A DNA stretch of 64,000 bases from CAZWEZ01 sp964632795 (GCA_964632795.1 CAZWEZ010000004.1:19915-83914), one strand, 5' to 3'; positions 25,417-39,148 are shown, numbered from the stretch's first letter. A program made the numbers and translations. The notes: generated by a model not told the origin, from the sequence alone.

Positions 25417-28400
25417 TTACACGAAGAGGTCGTTGGGATCGACCAGGCCACTGACCCCGAGCAGCGTCACCGATCCTCCGTCATCGAGGGCGACGATGGT
25501 GTCGAGCGCGGCGTCGCCGTTGACATCCGTCTCCGACGTTCCCGCCAGCCCGACGCCATCCTCGAGAAGCAGGACGTCGTCGATGAGATCGAAGTCGGTA
25601 ACCGTGTCGCTGCCCGTATTGGCGCCGAAGACGAAGGTGTCGTCGCCATAACCGCCGGTGAGAACGTCGTCGCCCGTGCCGCCGGCCAGTCGGTCGTTCC
25701 CGGAATTGCCGATCAACGTGTCGCCGCCGGCGAGCCCGTCTAGGGTGTCGTTGCCCGAATCGCCGGCCAACGTGTCGTTCCCCGACGTTCCGACAAGGGC
25801 CTGGTCCGCAGCCTGGCCATCGACGAAGACCGTGAAGTTGGTCGATGAAGAGGCCGTATCGCCGTTCGAAGCTTCCTCGGCGGTTGCCGTTACCGTCAGT
25901 TGGTATTCCCCGCTGGCATCCGCCGGCAGGTTCAGGGTCAAGCCAGCGAGGTCGGCGGAATCGAGCGCCCACGTGCCGCCGCCGGTATCGGTTCCGGCCG
26001 ATAGGGTCGCACCGTCGGGCATGCCGGAAATGGTGATGGAGGCAATGCTCTCGGAGCCATCCGTGTCGGCAACCGCGGCCGAGATATCGAGTGCCGCCGT
26101 CGCCGGTTCGCCGCCGCCGCCGCCCGAGCCCTCGTAGATTTTCGCGAACACGCCAGTACCGTCGCCGTCGCCGGACGTCCAGGTGACGACGAAACCGCCG
26201 TCGTCGCGCGCCGATATCGATGCCAGGCGCTGGTCACCGGCCGTGATATCGTTGACCTGGAATTCCTCGACCAAGCCGCCTTGCGAATCGTAACGCCGCG
26301 CCATCAGGGCGGTCCCGCTGTTATCCTGGCCTTGCGACTGCCATGAAATGAGGTAACCGCCGTCGGTGAGCGCCTCGACATCGGGGTATGTCTGTGTGCC
26401 CGCCGTGAACGACGCGTTAACCAGAAATTCACCGCCGACCGGGATGCCGTTGGCATTGAAACGCTGGCCGAAAACGTCCGCATCGGTGGCGGTCGTATCG
26501 GTGCTCGACTGCCAGGTCACGACGAAACCGCCGTCGATGAGCGCGGCGACGGTCACCGCCCCCTGCTCGCCCTGCCAATGGGTGTTGATCCGGAATTCGT
26601 TGGTAACAGGGTTGCCGTTGGCATCGTAACGCCGGCCGAATACGCCTCCGAGGCTTCCGTCCTGAAGGTACGACCGCCAAGTAACCACGTAGCCGCCATC
26701 GGCGAGCGCCGCGATATCCGGGTCGGTTTGATCTTCGTAACCATTTACGTTGACCTGGAATTCGTTGCCGATCCTATTCCCAGCAGCATCGTAATGTCGG
26801 GCGTAAATGCCGGAATGGGTCTGGTCCTGGCCATTCGTCATCCAGGTGACGACGAAATTGCCGTTGCTAAGTGTTGCCACACTAGGATTGTTCTGCCAGC
26901 TGCCCACGTACGAATTGACCTGGAACTCGACGCCCGCCGCAATGCCGTCGCTATCGTAGCGTTGGCCAAAAACACCCGTGCTGGAGCCATCCTGGTCGTC
27001 CGAAGTCCAGGTGATGACGAAGCCGCCGTCGTGCAGCGCAGTGCCCGAAGGTGTGGACTGATAACTCGAAGTGTCGGTGCTGACATGGAACTCATTGCCG
27101 ACCGTACGGCCGGCCGCATCGTAGCGTTGGCCGTAGATACCCCAACTGTCGCCGTCCTGGGCCCACGATTGCCAGGTAATGACGAAACCGCCATCTTCGA
27201 GCGTGATGACGTTGGATATCTGCTGGTCGTTGTCCGTGGTCGTGTTGACCTGGAATTCGTCCTCGGTGGCCAACTGGGTTCCTGTCGAGGTTCCAGCGAC
27301 CGTGATCACATTGGCGGCGCTTACAGCCGGTGCGTCGGCCACCGCCTCGACATTGACGGTTACCGTGGCGGTATCGGTGCCGCCGTTGCCGTCGGAGACC
27401 GTATAGGTGAAGGTGGCGTCGCCCGAGAAATCGGCGTCCGGCGTGAACACCACGTTGCCTTCGGTATCCAGCGTCGCCGATCCATTAACACCGTCTTGGA
27501 CCGACTGGATGGTGAGCGTATCGCCATCCACGTCGGTGTCGTTGGCCAGAAGATCGGCGGCAAGGAGGGTCAGCGGCGTGTCCTCGTCCGTATGGCCGGC
27601 GACCTCGAGCTCGACGACGTAACCACCCATCAGGGTGGTGCCGGACTGGTCGTTCCACGTGCCACCGGAGCCAATGTGCAGGAAATCTTCGTTGCCTTGG
27701 TAGTCATCCGGCTGGTTCACGAGCCAGTTGGTGTATTCGCCGCTCGGCGCGGAGCCGTTACTTTGACCGACCCAGAATGTGGTGCCGGCCTCGGGCCCGG
27801 TGACCCACTGCCACGTACCTTCGTTGGCCTCGTCGCTGGCACCCAGCCAAGCTTGCCCATCGACCAGACCGCTGATGAAAGTGTTTTCCTCGGCCGAGGT
27901 GATGGTGGCCAGATAGCCGCCCATATCCTCGGCGGCTGTCTTGGCCCCGGACCACAACGTGCTGCTGTAACCGGCGTAGACGTACTTGTAGTAATGGCCG
28001 TTGTCGGGATTGAGCGAGAAGCCCGTCAGGTCGACCGCGGCGCCGGCGCTGTCGGCCACCGCCACCGGATCGTCGTTGACCGGGGTGACGGTTACGCTCA
28101 CCGTCGCCGTATCGGTGCCGCCGTTACCGTCGGAGACCGTGTAATCAAAGCTGGCATCGCCGCTGAAGTCCGCCTGAGGCGTGAACACCACGTTGCCGTT
28201 AGCGTCCAGCGCCACCGATCCGCCGGAAACGTTGGCGAAGGACTCGACGTTGAGCGAATCACCGTCGATATCGGTGTCGTTGGCCAAGACATTGATGGTG
28301 ATCGGCGTGTCCTCGTCGGTCGAGGACGTTTCTCCAACCGCGACGGGCGCATCGTTCTGACCCCGCACGGTGACCGTGACCGTGGCGGTATCGGAGGCTC

Positions 28401-31400
28401 CCTGGCTGTCGGTCAGCGTGTAGGTAAAGGTATCGGCTAGCGTCTCGCCATTGGCCAACGCCTGCAATGTGGCCGAACCGGTCGGGTCGTACTGCAACGT
28501 ACCGTCGGCATTCTGGGTGATCGCCGCACCCGAGGCGCTTAGCGCATCGAAGCCTGAGATCGTCGGTGGGTCGTTCGCGTCCGCATCGCTGTCATTGGCC
28601 AGAACGTCAATGGCGATCGAGGTGTCCTCGGTCACGTTGTTATGAGAGAGATCAACGTTATCCAGGAAGATATAGGAGTACTCACTCGACGACATGTCGA
28701 AACGCACATCATCGACATTCATCCATGCACCGCTACCGAAGCTATATGTCTGATAGGCCGAAGTCGACAGCGACAGCACCTGACTCGCCACCTGAACCCC
28801 GTCGTCATAGCCTAGGATCGTGATGTTGTGGTTATTGGAATATGATCTTGCCCGGAAGCTGTTCAGCGAGAAGTCATCGCCGTCCACCCGGCGGAGCGCA
28901 CCGTCCGAACCATCGACGCCGTTGTTGTAGTAATACGTGTAGGCCATCGTATTGTCGCCGTCGCCATAGCCAGACGGATAATAGGTAAACCCAGGCAGCG
29001 CATAGCCCTGGTAGTTCCCAAGGTTCACCGAGCCGTTGAAATCAAGAACAACGCTCTCGCCGCCGCCAACATCAACATCATCAACCGCTATAGGCGCATC
29101 GTTGCGGCCCTCGACGGTGACGGTCGCCGTCGAGGTCGACGTGGTGCCGTGGTTGTCCGACATGGTGTAGGTCAGCACCACCGCCGCCGATTCGCCAACG
29201 GCGAGGGAGTCGTAGGCCGTGCCAGGATCGTAGACCACCTGGTTGGAAACCGCGTCAACGCTCGCAACGCCCAGGCCGCTCGTCACCGCCGCCGTGTCAA
29301 CCGTGTGGCTGTCGCTGGTGTCGACGTCGGTGTCGTTGGCCAGAACGTCGATGGAAATGCTCGCGTTCTCGGCCGTCGTCGCCGTGTCCACATTGGCCAC
29401 CGGGCCGTCGTTGCGGCCCTCGACAGTCACCGTCAGGGTGTTGGCGACGTTCACGTAGCTGTCGTTGACGTTGTAGGTGAAGGTCAGGACCGCGCTCTCG
29501 CCCTCGGCCAGGTGGTCGAACTGGGTCGGATCGAGGGTGAAGGTGGCGCCGTTCACCGTGAACTGGGCCGACGGGCCGCCGCTCTGGCTGAGGGAATTGA
29601 CGCTCAGCACGGCACCGTTATCCACGTCGTCGGCGCTCGACAGCAGATCGACCGAGAGAATGCCGGCGGTCTCGCCGCCCAGCTCGGTCAGGGTGTCGGC
29701 CAGGAAGGCTTCCCGGTACGGCTGGTCGAGCTGGTTGAGGTCGAAGCCCCAGGTCGCCGCCGTGTAGTTTGTCTCCTGGTTGACCGTCGCGATATCGTTG
29801 GCTCCACCCCGGCCGGTCAGTTCCATCATCATGGTCGCCGTCGGCGCGGCGGTCTGGAAGGCGCTGAGCATGGTGCCGCCGTAAGCGCCGCCCGCCCACG
29901 GAGACAGCGTGTACGTCCCGCCTGGCCCGTTGGCCGGAGTCCCACCGCCGATCCCAGGCATGTTGTAGTTCCAACTGGTCAGCCCCAGGTACTGGTTGGC
30001 GAAGGTGGCGGCGTAAGGTTCGGAATACAAGTCGTGACCGCCCGCGTACAGCAGGTTGCCGCCGCCGTTCAGGTAGGAACTCATCGTCGCGATGTTCTCG
30101 CCGGTCAGGTTGGTGTATGCCTGGTCGCCGATCGACCAGATGACGATGTCGTAGTCGGCCAGGTCGGTCACCGGATCGCCGTAGGCGGAGATGGCCTCGT
30201 AGTCGTACGTGTAATCGAGAGCCTCCAAGTGTGTGAACCAGGTCGACTCCCCGGCCAAACCGCGGTCGTCGTCGACGAACAGGATCGAAGTGCCATGCGC
30301 GTCCTCGTGCGTCGCCGCCGACAGCGCCGAGACGCTCGGCGCGTCGTTGGCCCCGGTGATGGTGATGGTCACCGAGCTCGGCGTGCCGTCAACACTGGTG
30401 ACGTTGTAGGTCTCGGAGACCGAGTTGCCCACGTTCAGGCTGTCGAAGGCGCTGTTGGCCGTGAATGTCCAGGCCCCGGCCGCGTCAATCGAGAAGTCGC
30501 CAATGGCGCCGCTAACCGAGGACTGCGTGAAGGCGTTGTCCGGGTTGTCGACATCCGTGCTGGTCAAGGTGCCGCCGGTGCTCAACGCCGTATTGGTCTC
30601 GGACAAGGCAACGGTCGCGCTGCTCACCGTGGCCGCGTCGTTGGTGCCGTTGATGGTGATTTGCACCGAGCTCGGCGTGCCGTCAACACTGGCGACGCCA
30701 TAGGTCTCGGAGACCGAATCGCCCACGTTCAGGCTGTCGAAGGCGCTGTTGGCCGTGAACGTCCAGGCGCCGCCGGCGGTGATGTCGAAGGTGCCGATGC
30801 TGCCGACGATCGAGGCTGCCGTGAAGGCGTTGTCGTCGTTGTCGACATCCGTGCTGGTCAAGGTGCCGCCGGTGCTCAACGCCGCATCGGTCTCGTTCAA
30901 GACAACGATCGCGCTGCTCACCGTGGCCGCGTCGTTGGTGCCGTTGATGGTGATCGTCACCGAGCTCGGCGTGCCGTCCACACTGGCGACGGTGTAGGTC
31001 TCGGTGACCGAGTTGCCCACGTTCAGGCCGTCGAAGGCTGAGTTGGCCGTGAACGTCCAGGCCCCGGTCGCGCCAATCGCGAAGGTGCCGATGCTGCCGA
31101 CGATCGAGGACGCCGCGAAGGCGTTGTCGTCGTTGTCGACATCCGTGCTGGTCAAGGTGCCACCGGTGCTCAACGCCGCATCGGTCTCGGACAAGGCAAC
31201 GGTCGCGCTGCTCACCGTGGCCGCGTCGTTGGTGCCGGTGATGGTGATCGTCACCGAGCTCGACGACGCCGCGCCGTGGTTGTCCGACATAGTGTAGTCG
31301 ATAACGACCGTGGCGCTCTCGCCGACCGCCAGATAGTCAAAGTCGGTTCCGGGTTGCCATTCAACTTGGTTGCCGACGATAGCCACTGTGCCCTGGCCGG

Positions 31401-33142
31401 CAGGCACACTGACGGTGTCGACCGTGTGGGTGTCGCTCAAATCGACATCGGTGTCGTTGGCCAGCACGTCGACGGTGATCGACGCGTTCTCGTCGGTGGT
31501 CGCGGTGTCGGTGACGGCGACCGGGCCGTCGTTGGTGCCGGTGACGGTCAGCGTCAATGTCGAGGACGACGACGCGTTGTGATTGTCGCTCATGGTGTAG
31601 TCGATGGTGACCGTGGCCGATTCGCCCACCGCCAGGTAGTCGAAGTCGGTTCCAGGCTGCCATTCAACTTGGCTGCCGACGATAGCCACTGTGCCCTGGC
31701 CGGCAGGCACACTGACGGTGTCGACCGTNNNNNNNNNNNNNNNNNNNNNNNNNNNNNNNNNNNNNNNNNNNNNNNNNNNNNNNNNNNNNNNNNNNNNNNN
31801 NNNNNNNNNNNNNNNNNNNNNNNNNNNNGTGGGTGTCGCTCAAATCGACATCGGTGTCGTTGGCCAGCACGTTGACAGTGATCGACGCGTTCTCGTCGGT
31901 GGTCGCGGTGTCGGTGACGGCAATGGGGCCGTCGTTGGTCCCGGTCACCGTGATCGCCACGGTGGCGCTCGACGACGCCCCGTGGTTGTCCGACATGGTG
32001 TAGGTGAGCTCGACCGAGGCTTGCTCGCCGTCGGCCAGGAACTGATACGCGCTCGGGTCGTAGGCGATCTGGTTGCCGGTGATCGAGGCCGATCCCAGGC
32101 CGGCGGTGACGCTGACCGAATCGATGGTGTGGGTGTCGGAGAGATCGACGTCGGTATCGTTGGCCAGAACGTCGACAACGATGGCGGTGTCTTCGTCGGT
32201 GCCGGCACTGTCCACATTGGCGACCGGGCCGTCGTTGGTGCCGGTGATAGTTATCGTCGCCGTCGCGGTGCTGGTATCGCCATCCGCATCGGTGACCGTG
32301 TATTCGAAGGAGTCGATCGCCGTCTCACCCTCTGCCAGCGAATCAAGACTCGGATCGGGCGTATAGGTGAATGTCCCGTCCGAGTTGAAGACGATGGAGC
32401 CCAGCGTCGGACCGCTGGTCAGGGAGACATCCTTTACATAGTCGGGCACTTCGTCGGCGCCGTTACCGTTGTCGGCGAGGACATTGCCGCTGACGGAGTT
32501 GTCTTCGTCAATGGAAAAACTGTCGTCTATGGCCGTCACCGCTTCATCGGCGGGATTCGTTTCGACGCCATCGACCGTTATGCGAAGAGCTTCCCAGTTG
32601 CTGACCGTCAGTCCAAAAGCCGTAAACTCAAACGCGACGTTGTCGGCTTCACCGGTGTTCTGGTTGACGTGATCAACGAGGAACTGGCGGTATCTGGCGA
32701 GATCGTCCTGGAATACGGGGTCGAGCCACTCGTTCAGGGTCATCTCGATCAACAGCGTATCCGTGCCGGAGCCGCCGTCGTAGACGTCTGTTGCACCGAT
32801 GTTTTCGGAAACGTTGTAGATGGCGAGATCGTCGCCGGATCCGCTTTTGACGTTATCGCTGCCGGCGCCACCATCAATGACATCATCGCCCGATCCGGCA
32901 TTGATCGTGTCATCGCCGGAGCCGCCATCGATGGTATCGTCCCCCGACCCGGCGACCAACTTGTCGTCGCCGGCGCCGCCGTCCAGCGTATCGTCACCGC
33001 TGCCGCCGATGAGTTTGTCGTCGCCGTCGCCGCCGCTCAGCGTGTCGTCGCCGGCACCGCCGATGAGTTTGTCGTTGCCGTCACCGCCACTCAGCGTATC
33101 GTCGTCGGAGACCCCACTCGTGGTACTGTCTTTAGTAGCCAT
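25417..33142 (-). CDS. Giant type I-secreted RTX/VCBS adhesin with C-type lectin domain (interrupted by assembly gap)
   Basis: At least 2541 aa plus unknown repeats. The 100 Ns at 31729-31828 shift the apparent frame, but removing them rejoins frame and repeat exactly. Order (numbering with Ns removed): N-terminal RTX-like nonapeptides (about 12-105, DTLSGGDGNDKL type); a short domain; VCBS/cadherin-like repeats of about 100 aa, three of them about 98 aa each and nearly identical; a GATase/ThuA-like domain (about 910-1140, SILFVDDDRG, YAGGHDLY); a jelly-roll-like domain (about 1327-1464); more VCBS; a C-type lectin-like domain (about 1680-1815, WLGASDEANEGTWQWVTG); seven EFQVN/GGFVITW repeats (about 1930-2300); C-terminal RTX (about 2418-2475) and a hydrophobic type I signal. 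Surface attachment or biofilm is the likely role. Confidence 0.88.
30350..31260. repeat. Three tandem 294-bp coding repeats in the adhesin
   Basis: Near-identical units of about 294 bp (98 aa) start around 30550, 30844 and 31138 (recognisable by the shared ACATCCGTGCTGGTCAAGG). They encode the NDAATVSSA...GTPSSV repeat. High DNA identity implies recent amplification or gene conversion and makes copy number unstable and hard to assemble. Confidence 0.8.
31729..31828. other. Assembly gap of 100 Ns inside a 303-bp repeat
   Basis: The flanks end ...GTCGACCGT and begin GTGGGTGTCGCTC; an intact copy of this junction without any gap occurs at 31421-31437. With Ns removed the spacing of the two repeat copies is 303 bp (101 codons). 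The gap therefore hides an unknown whole number of repeat units. Confidence 0.9.
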
Positions 33143-33437
33143 CTTACTGGACCTCGATCAAAACTCACGAGAGCCTGCCTTCGGCTCTACCGCAAAGCCA
33201 AACTGCGTGAAAAATCACATCCTCCTGCCCAATGAGGGGAGCATGTGTCTGCATGTGTCTGATAGAACACGACGAGAATCGAGTACGTCGCCGGTTTGAA
33301 TTGCCCCAACCCACTTGCTCGCAACCCCGTCTCTGCTCGCGGCCCCGATTGCCGTTTCGGGCCTCCCCAAGCCTCGATCACTGGGTATTAACGACTGAAA
33401 TTTCAAGGGATTCTAGCGATCGACCGTGGCAACACAA

Positions 33438-33451
33438 GTTACAAAGTTACA
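33438..33451. promoter_or_regulatory. Direct GTTACA repeats upstream of the adhesin gene
   Basis: Two GTTACA hexamers spaced 8 bases (33438-33443, 33446-33451) are followed by an AT-rich stretch (TTTTATACAATTTT). They resemble but do not match the 10-11-base spacing of sites A-D. The rest of 33143-33614 contains a small tandem repeat (GCATGTGTCT twice, 33241-33260) and no gene. Confidence 0.3.
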
Positions 33452-33614
33452 ATTTTATACAATTTTCCATTCAATTTCGAATACGAGGCAGTCGTGGACT
33501 CGTAGGCAAAGGGCTTGCTGCGCGTTCGGTAGTTGTTCCCAATCGTCTTGCAGGCGCTTCCGTCGACACCGTGGCGACGGGTGAACCGAGCCGGCAGTCG
33601 GGAAATCGAAATCA

Positions 33615-34340
33615 TCACATCTCGCCTTCAACCTGTAGAATTAGGGATTCAAGTCGTTTTCGATCGTGGATGTACAAGGCCTTGGATTTTCTTGTGACGA
33701 GGGCGTCCTCTGACAACCGACCAATAATGCGAGCAACGGTTTGGCGGGTCGTATCAGCGTTAGCCGCAAGAGCCGTTTGCGTGGGCAGCGGAAATATCAC
33801 CCAATTACCTGATCCAGAAGGATCAGGCTCCGCCAAACGAAGCAACTCAAGGTAGATGCGCTGTTTGGCTCCCAAAGAACTGAGGTCGAAAATTCGATCG
33901 TTACATGTTCGAATTACATCTGTCAGTCGCCTCAGGAGGGAAAGAACAATGTCTTGGTTGGAGGTCGCAAGTTGTCTGAATTCGTGTGCAGGCAAGATCG
34001 CCACTCTACTGGGTGCCTCTGCGACAACCGTGGCGGATCGAGGTCGGCCGTCAATCGCCGCGAATTCGCCGAAAAAATCTCCAGGCTCAAGCAACGCATA
34101 GGCGACGAAGCGCCCAGAAGTGGCAAAATTCAACACGCGAACATTGCCAGATACAAGGAAGTACACATCCTGGGTGGTCTCCTCTCGCTCAATAATACTT
34201 TCGCCAGCACGGTAGCTGCGCCACCGACACGCGTTTTCAACTTGCCCAAGCGCATCTGCCGGCATGGTGGAGAGCAGTTTAATTGAGGCGAGAGATCGTC
34301 CAGTGCGGTCGTCTGGCTCGGTATCCTTCTCACTGGCCAT
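33615..34340 (-). CDS. Crp/Fnr-family transcriptional regulator
   Basis: 241 aa from the ATG at 34340. The cyclic-nucleotide fold (about 25-135) has a CRP-like phosphate-binding cassette, FFGEFAAIDGRPRSATVVA, with Glu, Arg and Ser as in cAMP-binding proteins; there are no Fnr-type N-terminal cysteines. A C-terminal winged helix has QTALAANADTTRQTVARIIGRL. It faces the adhesin promoter at about 470 bp and is a good candidate to control adhesin and type I secretion genes. A run of nine Gs sits 2 bases before the start codon. Confidence 0.88.
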   Translation of the reverse strand: MASEKDTEPDDRTGRSLASIKLLSTMPADALGQVENACRWRSYRAGESIIEREETTQDVYFLVSGNVRVLNFATSGRFVAYALLEPGDFFGEFAAIDGRPRSATVVAEAPSRVAILPAHEFRQLATSNQDIVLSLLRRLTDVIRTCNDRIFDLSSLGAKQRIYLELLRLAEPDPSGSGNWVIFPLPTQTALAANADTTRQTVARIIGRLSEDALVTRKSKALYIHDRKRLESLILQVEGEM

Positions 34341-34521
34341 GGCCCCCCCCCAGGAACACGGTGGCGTCGGAGAAGACCGCCGTCTCGGCCTGAACCTGGT
34401 CCGTACCGTCATTCCCGTTACTCAAGTCGGTATCGGTAATCGTGGTGCTTCTGTCGCCGATCGCGATGTCGTAACCAAGAACGGAGTCCCCGTCGCTGAC
34501 AGTCCCCAGATGACTCCTCAA
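34340..34521 (-). pseudogene. Remnant of an RTX/hemolysin-type protein C-terminus
   Basis: An open stretch in another frame, extending to about 34330 and upstream beyond 34521 without an obvious start. It encodes YDIAIGDRSTTITDTDLSNG, DGTDQVQAETAVFSDATVFL. This matches the layout of the domain that follows RTX repeats (strand-turn, NGxDGTDxxxxxExxxFSDxTVxLG). It ends just inside the Crp gene after the G9 tract. Probably a decayed relative of the adhesin next door; alternative explanation is chance coding. Confidence 0.4.
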
Positions 34522-34562
34522 ACTGGGCCTGATGATAGCCGAAGATAGTACCTCGGGGAACG

Positions 34563-34715
34563 TTAAAACGAGTTTCCGGCCGTATGGTAAGGATTCGGCA
34601 TCCAGACCGCCACCTTGGCCGCGATCTCGGCCGGCAATCCGTGTCGTTCCTCGGGGCCGTCGATGAAAACCACGGCCGCGGCGTGTTGGGACGCGAAGTC
34701 GAAATGCCGGCCGCT
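34563..34715 (-). pseudogene. C-terminal gene fragment next to tRNA-Lys
   Basis: A minus-strand open stretch ending at TAA (34563-34565) reads RHFDFASQHAAAVVFIDG then EERHGLPAEIAAKVAVW and NPYHTAGNSF. Codon use resembles real coding sequence but no start or upstream domain exists before the tRNA. Family not recognised. With the neighbouring RTX remnant it suggests that 34.3-34.8 kb is a graveyard of truncated genes beside an integration-prone tRNA. Confidence 0.4.
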
Positions 34716-34777
34716 TACCCGGCGCTTACCCGCAAAAGGAAAGGCTCAGGCGTCTCCGCCTAAACCTTTTGTGTTAT

Positions 34778-34853
34778 TGGTAGGCGCGACAGGAATCGAA
34801 CCTGTGACCCTCTGATTAAAAGTCAGATGCTCTGCCAACTGAGCTACGCGCCC
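34778..34853 (-). tRNA. tRNA-Lys (anticodon TTT)
   Basis: 76 nt on the minus strand, cloverleaf intact: GGGCGCG acceptor pairing with CGCGCCT, D-loop AGCTCAGTTGGCAGAGC, anticodon arm CTGACTTTTAATCAG (anticodon UUU), variable loop, T-arm ACAGGTTCGATTCCTGT, and an encoded CCA end. Confidence 0.97.
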
Positions 34854-34863
34854 GCCTTTGTAA

Positions 34864-34886
34864 GCCCGGCAAAATAAGGGCCGGGC
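34864..34886 (-). terminator. Hairpin between coaD and tRNA-Lys
   Basis: GCCCGGC (34864-34870) and GCCGGGC (34880-34886) form a 7-bp stem with a 9-base loop, 10 bases past the coaD stop. No strong T-run; likely a terminator or processing site between coaD and the tRNA. Confidence 0.4.
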
Positions 34887-34896
34887 CGGGGGGTGG

Positions 34897-35430
34897 TCAA
34901 TCGCTTTCGCCGGATGTCGCCGTCAGCCGGGAGAAACGCTCGCCAAGGCGTCGGGCGACCTTGGCCGAGACGAAGTGGCTGATGTCGCCGCCCAACTGTC
35001 CGATCTCCTTGACGAACCGCGACGAGATGAACTGGTGGCGGTCCGAGGCCATCAGGAACACCGTCTCCACCTTGGGGTTCAGACGGGCGTTCATCCCCGC
35101 CATCTGGAATTCGTACTCGAAGTCGGAAACCGCCCTCAGCCCGCGGATGATCATCGAGGCCTTGATGTCGTCGACGAAATCCATCAGCAGGATGCCGAAG
35201 GGAATCACCTCGATGGGGTGGCCGGCGTTGGCACGCGTGATGTCGGCGGCCTCCTCGGCGACCATGGCGACCCGTTCCTCGAGCGTGAACAGGGGCTCCT
35301 TGCCGGCATTGACGGCGACCGCGATGACCAGGCGATCGACCACCCGGATGGCCCGCGAGATGATGTCGATGTGGCCGTTGGTCACCGGATCGAAGGTGCC
35401 CGGATAGACGCCGATCCGAGGTTTGGTCAT
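34897..35430 (-). CDS. coaD: Phosphopantetheine adenylyltransferase
   Basis: 177 aa cytosolic enzyme of coenzyme A synthesis (4'-phosphopantetheine plus ATP to dephospho-CoA). The nucleotidyltransferase signature YPGTFDPVTNGHIDII (9-24) and the ISSRFVKEI motif (about 128-136) are complete. It is 7 bases downstream of gyrA, an arrangement common in alphaproteobacteria. Confidence 0.97.
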   Translation of the reverse strand: MTKPRIGVYPGTFDPVTNGHIDIISRAIRVVDRLVIAVAVNAGKEPLFTLEERVAMVAEEAADITRANAGHPIEVIPFGILLMDFVDDIKASMIIRGLRAVSDFEYEFQMAGMNARLNPKVETVFLMASDRHQFISSRFVKEIGQLGGDISHFVSAKVARRLGERFSRLTATSGESD

Positions 35431-35437
35431 CCTTGCC

Positions 35438-38191
<2,754 letters not shown>

Positions 38192-38484
38192 AGGGAATTA
38201 CTCGATGTGGTCAAGGGACTGCTCGGGGCGGATCGGGTCCGCACCCGGAGAGGCCGCGGACCACCGAAATCTAGCACGCCGGACCCCCGCAGACAACAAA
38301 ATGGAGGCCTTCCGGCGTTGCCGTCCACCTTCCCGTACGGGGTTTGTTTTTACCGTGGTCAAATTGATTTCCCCGGCTTCTGTGATGTGGTGGCGCCGCC
38401 GAGGAGATTTCTGCGGAACAAACGGCTATGACCCATGCGGGTGATGGATCGGGCACCATCGGTTCGATGAGGGTTTTAATGAAA

Positions 38485-38508
38485 CTCGGATAGCTGCCTC
38501 GTTCCGAG
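38485..38508 (-). terminator. Possible terminator of ssb
   Basis: CTCGGA (38485-38490) and TCCGAG (38503-38508) form a hairpin 35 bases past the ssb stop; on the minus strand TTTCATT follows. Weak stem, moderate support. Nothing else is apparent in 38192-38542 apart from the gyrA upstream region. Confidence 0.35.
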
Positions 38509-38542
38509 CAGCGAGCGCAGTTCGCATGTCGAAGGACGCCAA

Positions 38543-39031
38543 TCAGAACGGGATTTCGTCGTCCATGTCGCCGCCCTGGGGAGCGGCATCGGAGGGGCCG
38601 CCCCGATCCGGTTGGCCGCCGCCGTCGTTGTCGCCGCCTCCCCCGCTCCCGCCGCCGTAGTCTTCGCCACCGTCCCGGTCGCGACGGCTATCCAGCATGG
38701 TCAGCTCGCTCCGGAAGGGTTGCAGCACCACCTCGGTGGAGTAGCGCTTGATGCCGTCCTTCTCGTACTCGCGGGTCTGCAGCGCCCCTTCGATGTAGAC
38801 CTTCGCGCCCTTGCGCAGGTACTTCTCGGCCACACCGGCCAAGTGCTCGTTGAAGATCACCACCCGGTGCCACTCCGTCCTCTCGCGCCGCTCGCCGGTC
38901 TGCTTGTCCTTCCAGGTCTCGGACGTGGCCATGGAGAAGGTGACGATCTTGGCGTTGTCCTGGGAGAACCGGACCTCGGGGTCGCGCCCCAGGTTGCCGA
39001 CCAGGATGACCTTGTTGACGCTGCCTGCCAT
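38543..39031 (-). CDS. ssb: Single-stranded DNA-binding protein
   Basis: 162 aa from the ATG at 39031 (AAGGGGG upstream). OB fold (about 3-110, [18 protein letters not shown]), a Gly/Asp-rich linker and the conserved acidic tip MDDEIPF that recruits repair partners. A LexA box lies 135 bp upstream. In most Proteobacteria ssb is divergent from uvrA; here 2.5 kb of foreign-looking DNA separates them. Confidence 0.96.
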   Translation of the reverse strand: MAGSVNKVILVGNLGRDPEVRFSQDNAKIVTFSMATSETWKDKQTGERRERTEWHRVVIFNEHLAGVAEKYLRKGAKVYIEGALQTREYEKDGIKRYSTEVVLQPFRSELTMLDSRRDRDGGEDYGGGSGGGGDNDGGGQPDRGGPSDAAPQGGDMDDEIPF

Positions 39032-39148
39032 GGGAAGAACCCCCTTGTCGATCACTGCGAGCGCACTCTACAGACAAAGCCGACACACGGCGACTCAAGA
39101 TTAGCGCCGGTTATCCACACCCCGCAACCATCGGGGACTCTCGCCCAT

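Noticed and set aside
26578..31041. Long plus-strand frames (about 620-630 codons) inside the adhesin region
   Set aside because: They are repetitive reflections of the adhesin repeats with Val/Arg/Gly-rich composition and no start context.
31664..31828. Apparent frameshift splitting the adhesin into two genes
   Set aside because: It is caused by the arbitrary 100-N filler; deleting the Ns restores frame and repeat periodicity.
25417..33142. Tandem repeats considered as a CRISPR array
   Set aside because: The units are 294-303 bp, in frame, and encode VCBS-type domains; there are no short repeats with unique spacers and no cas genes.
33232..33855. 207-codon plus-strand frame across the Crp gene
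   Set aside because: It overlaps the well-supported regulator antisense and the rest is non-coding upstream DNA.
34615..34815. Small plus-strand frame ending GATGIEPVTL
   Set aside because: Its C-terminus is translated from the antisense of tRNA-Lys, a common annotation artefact.
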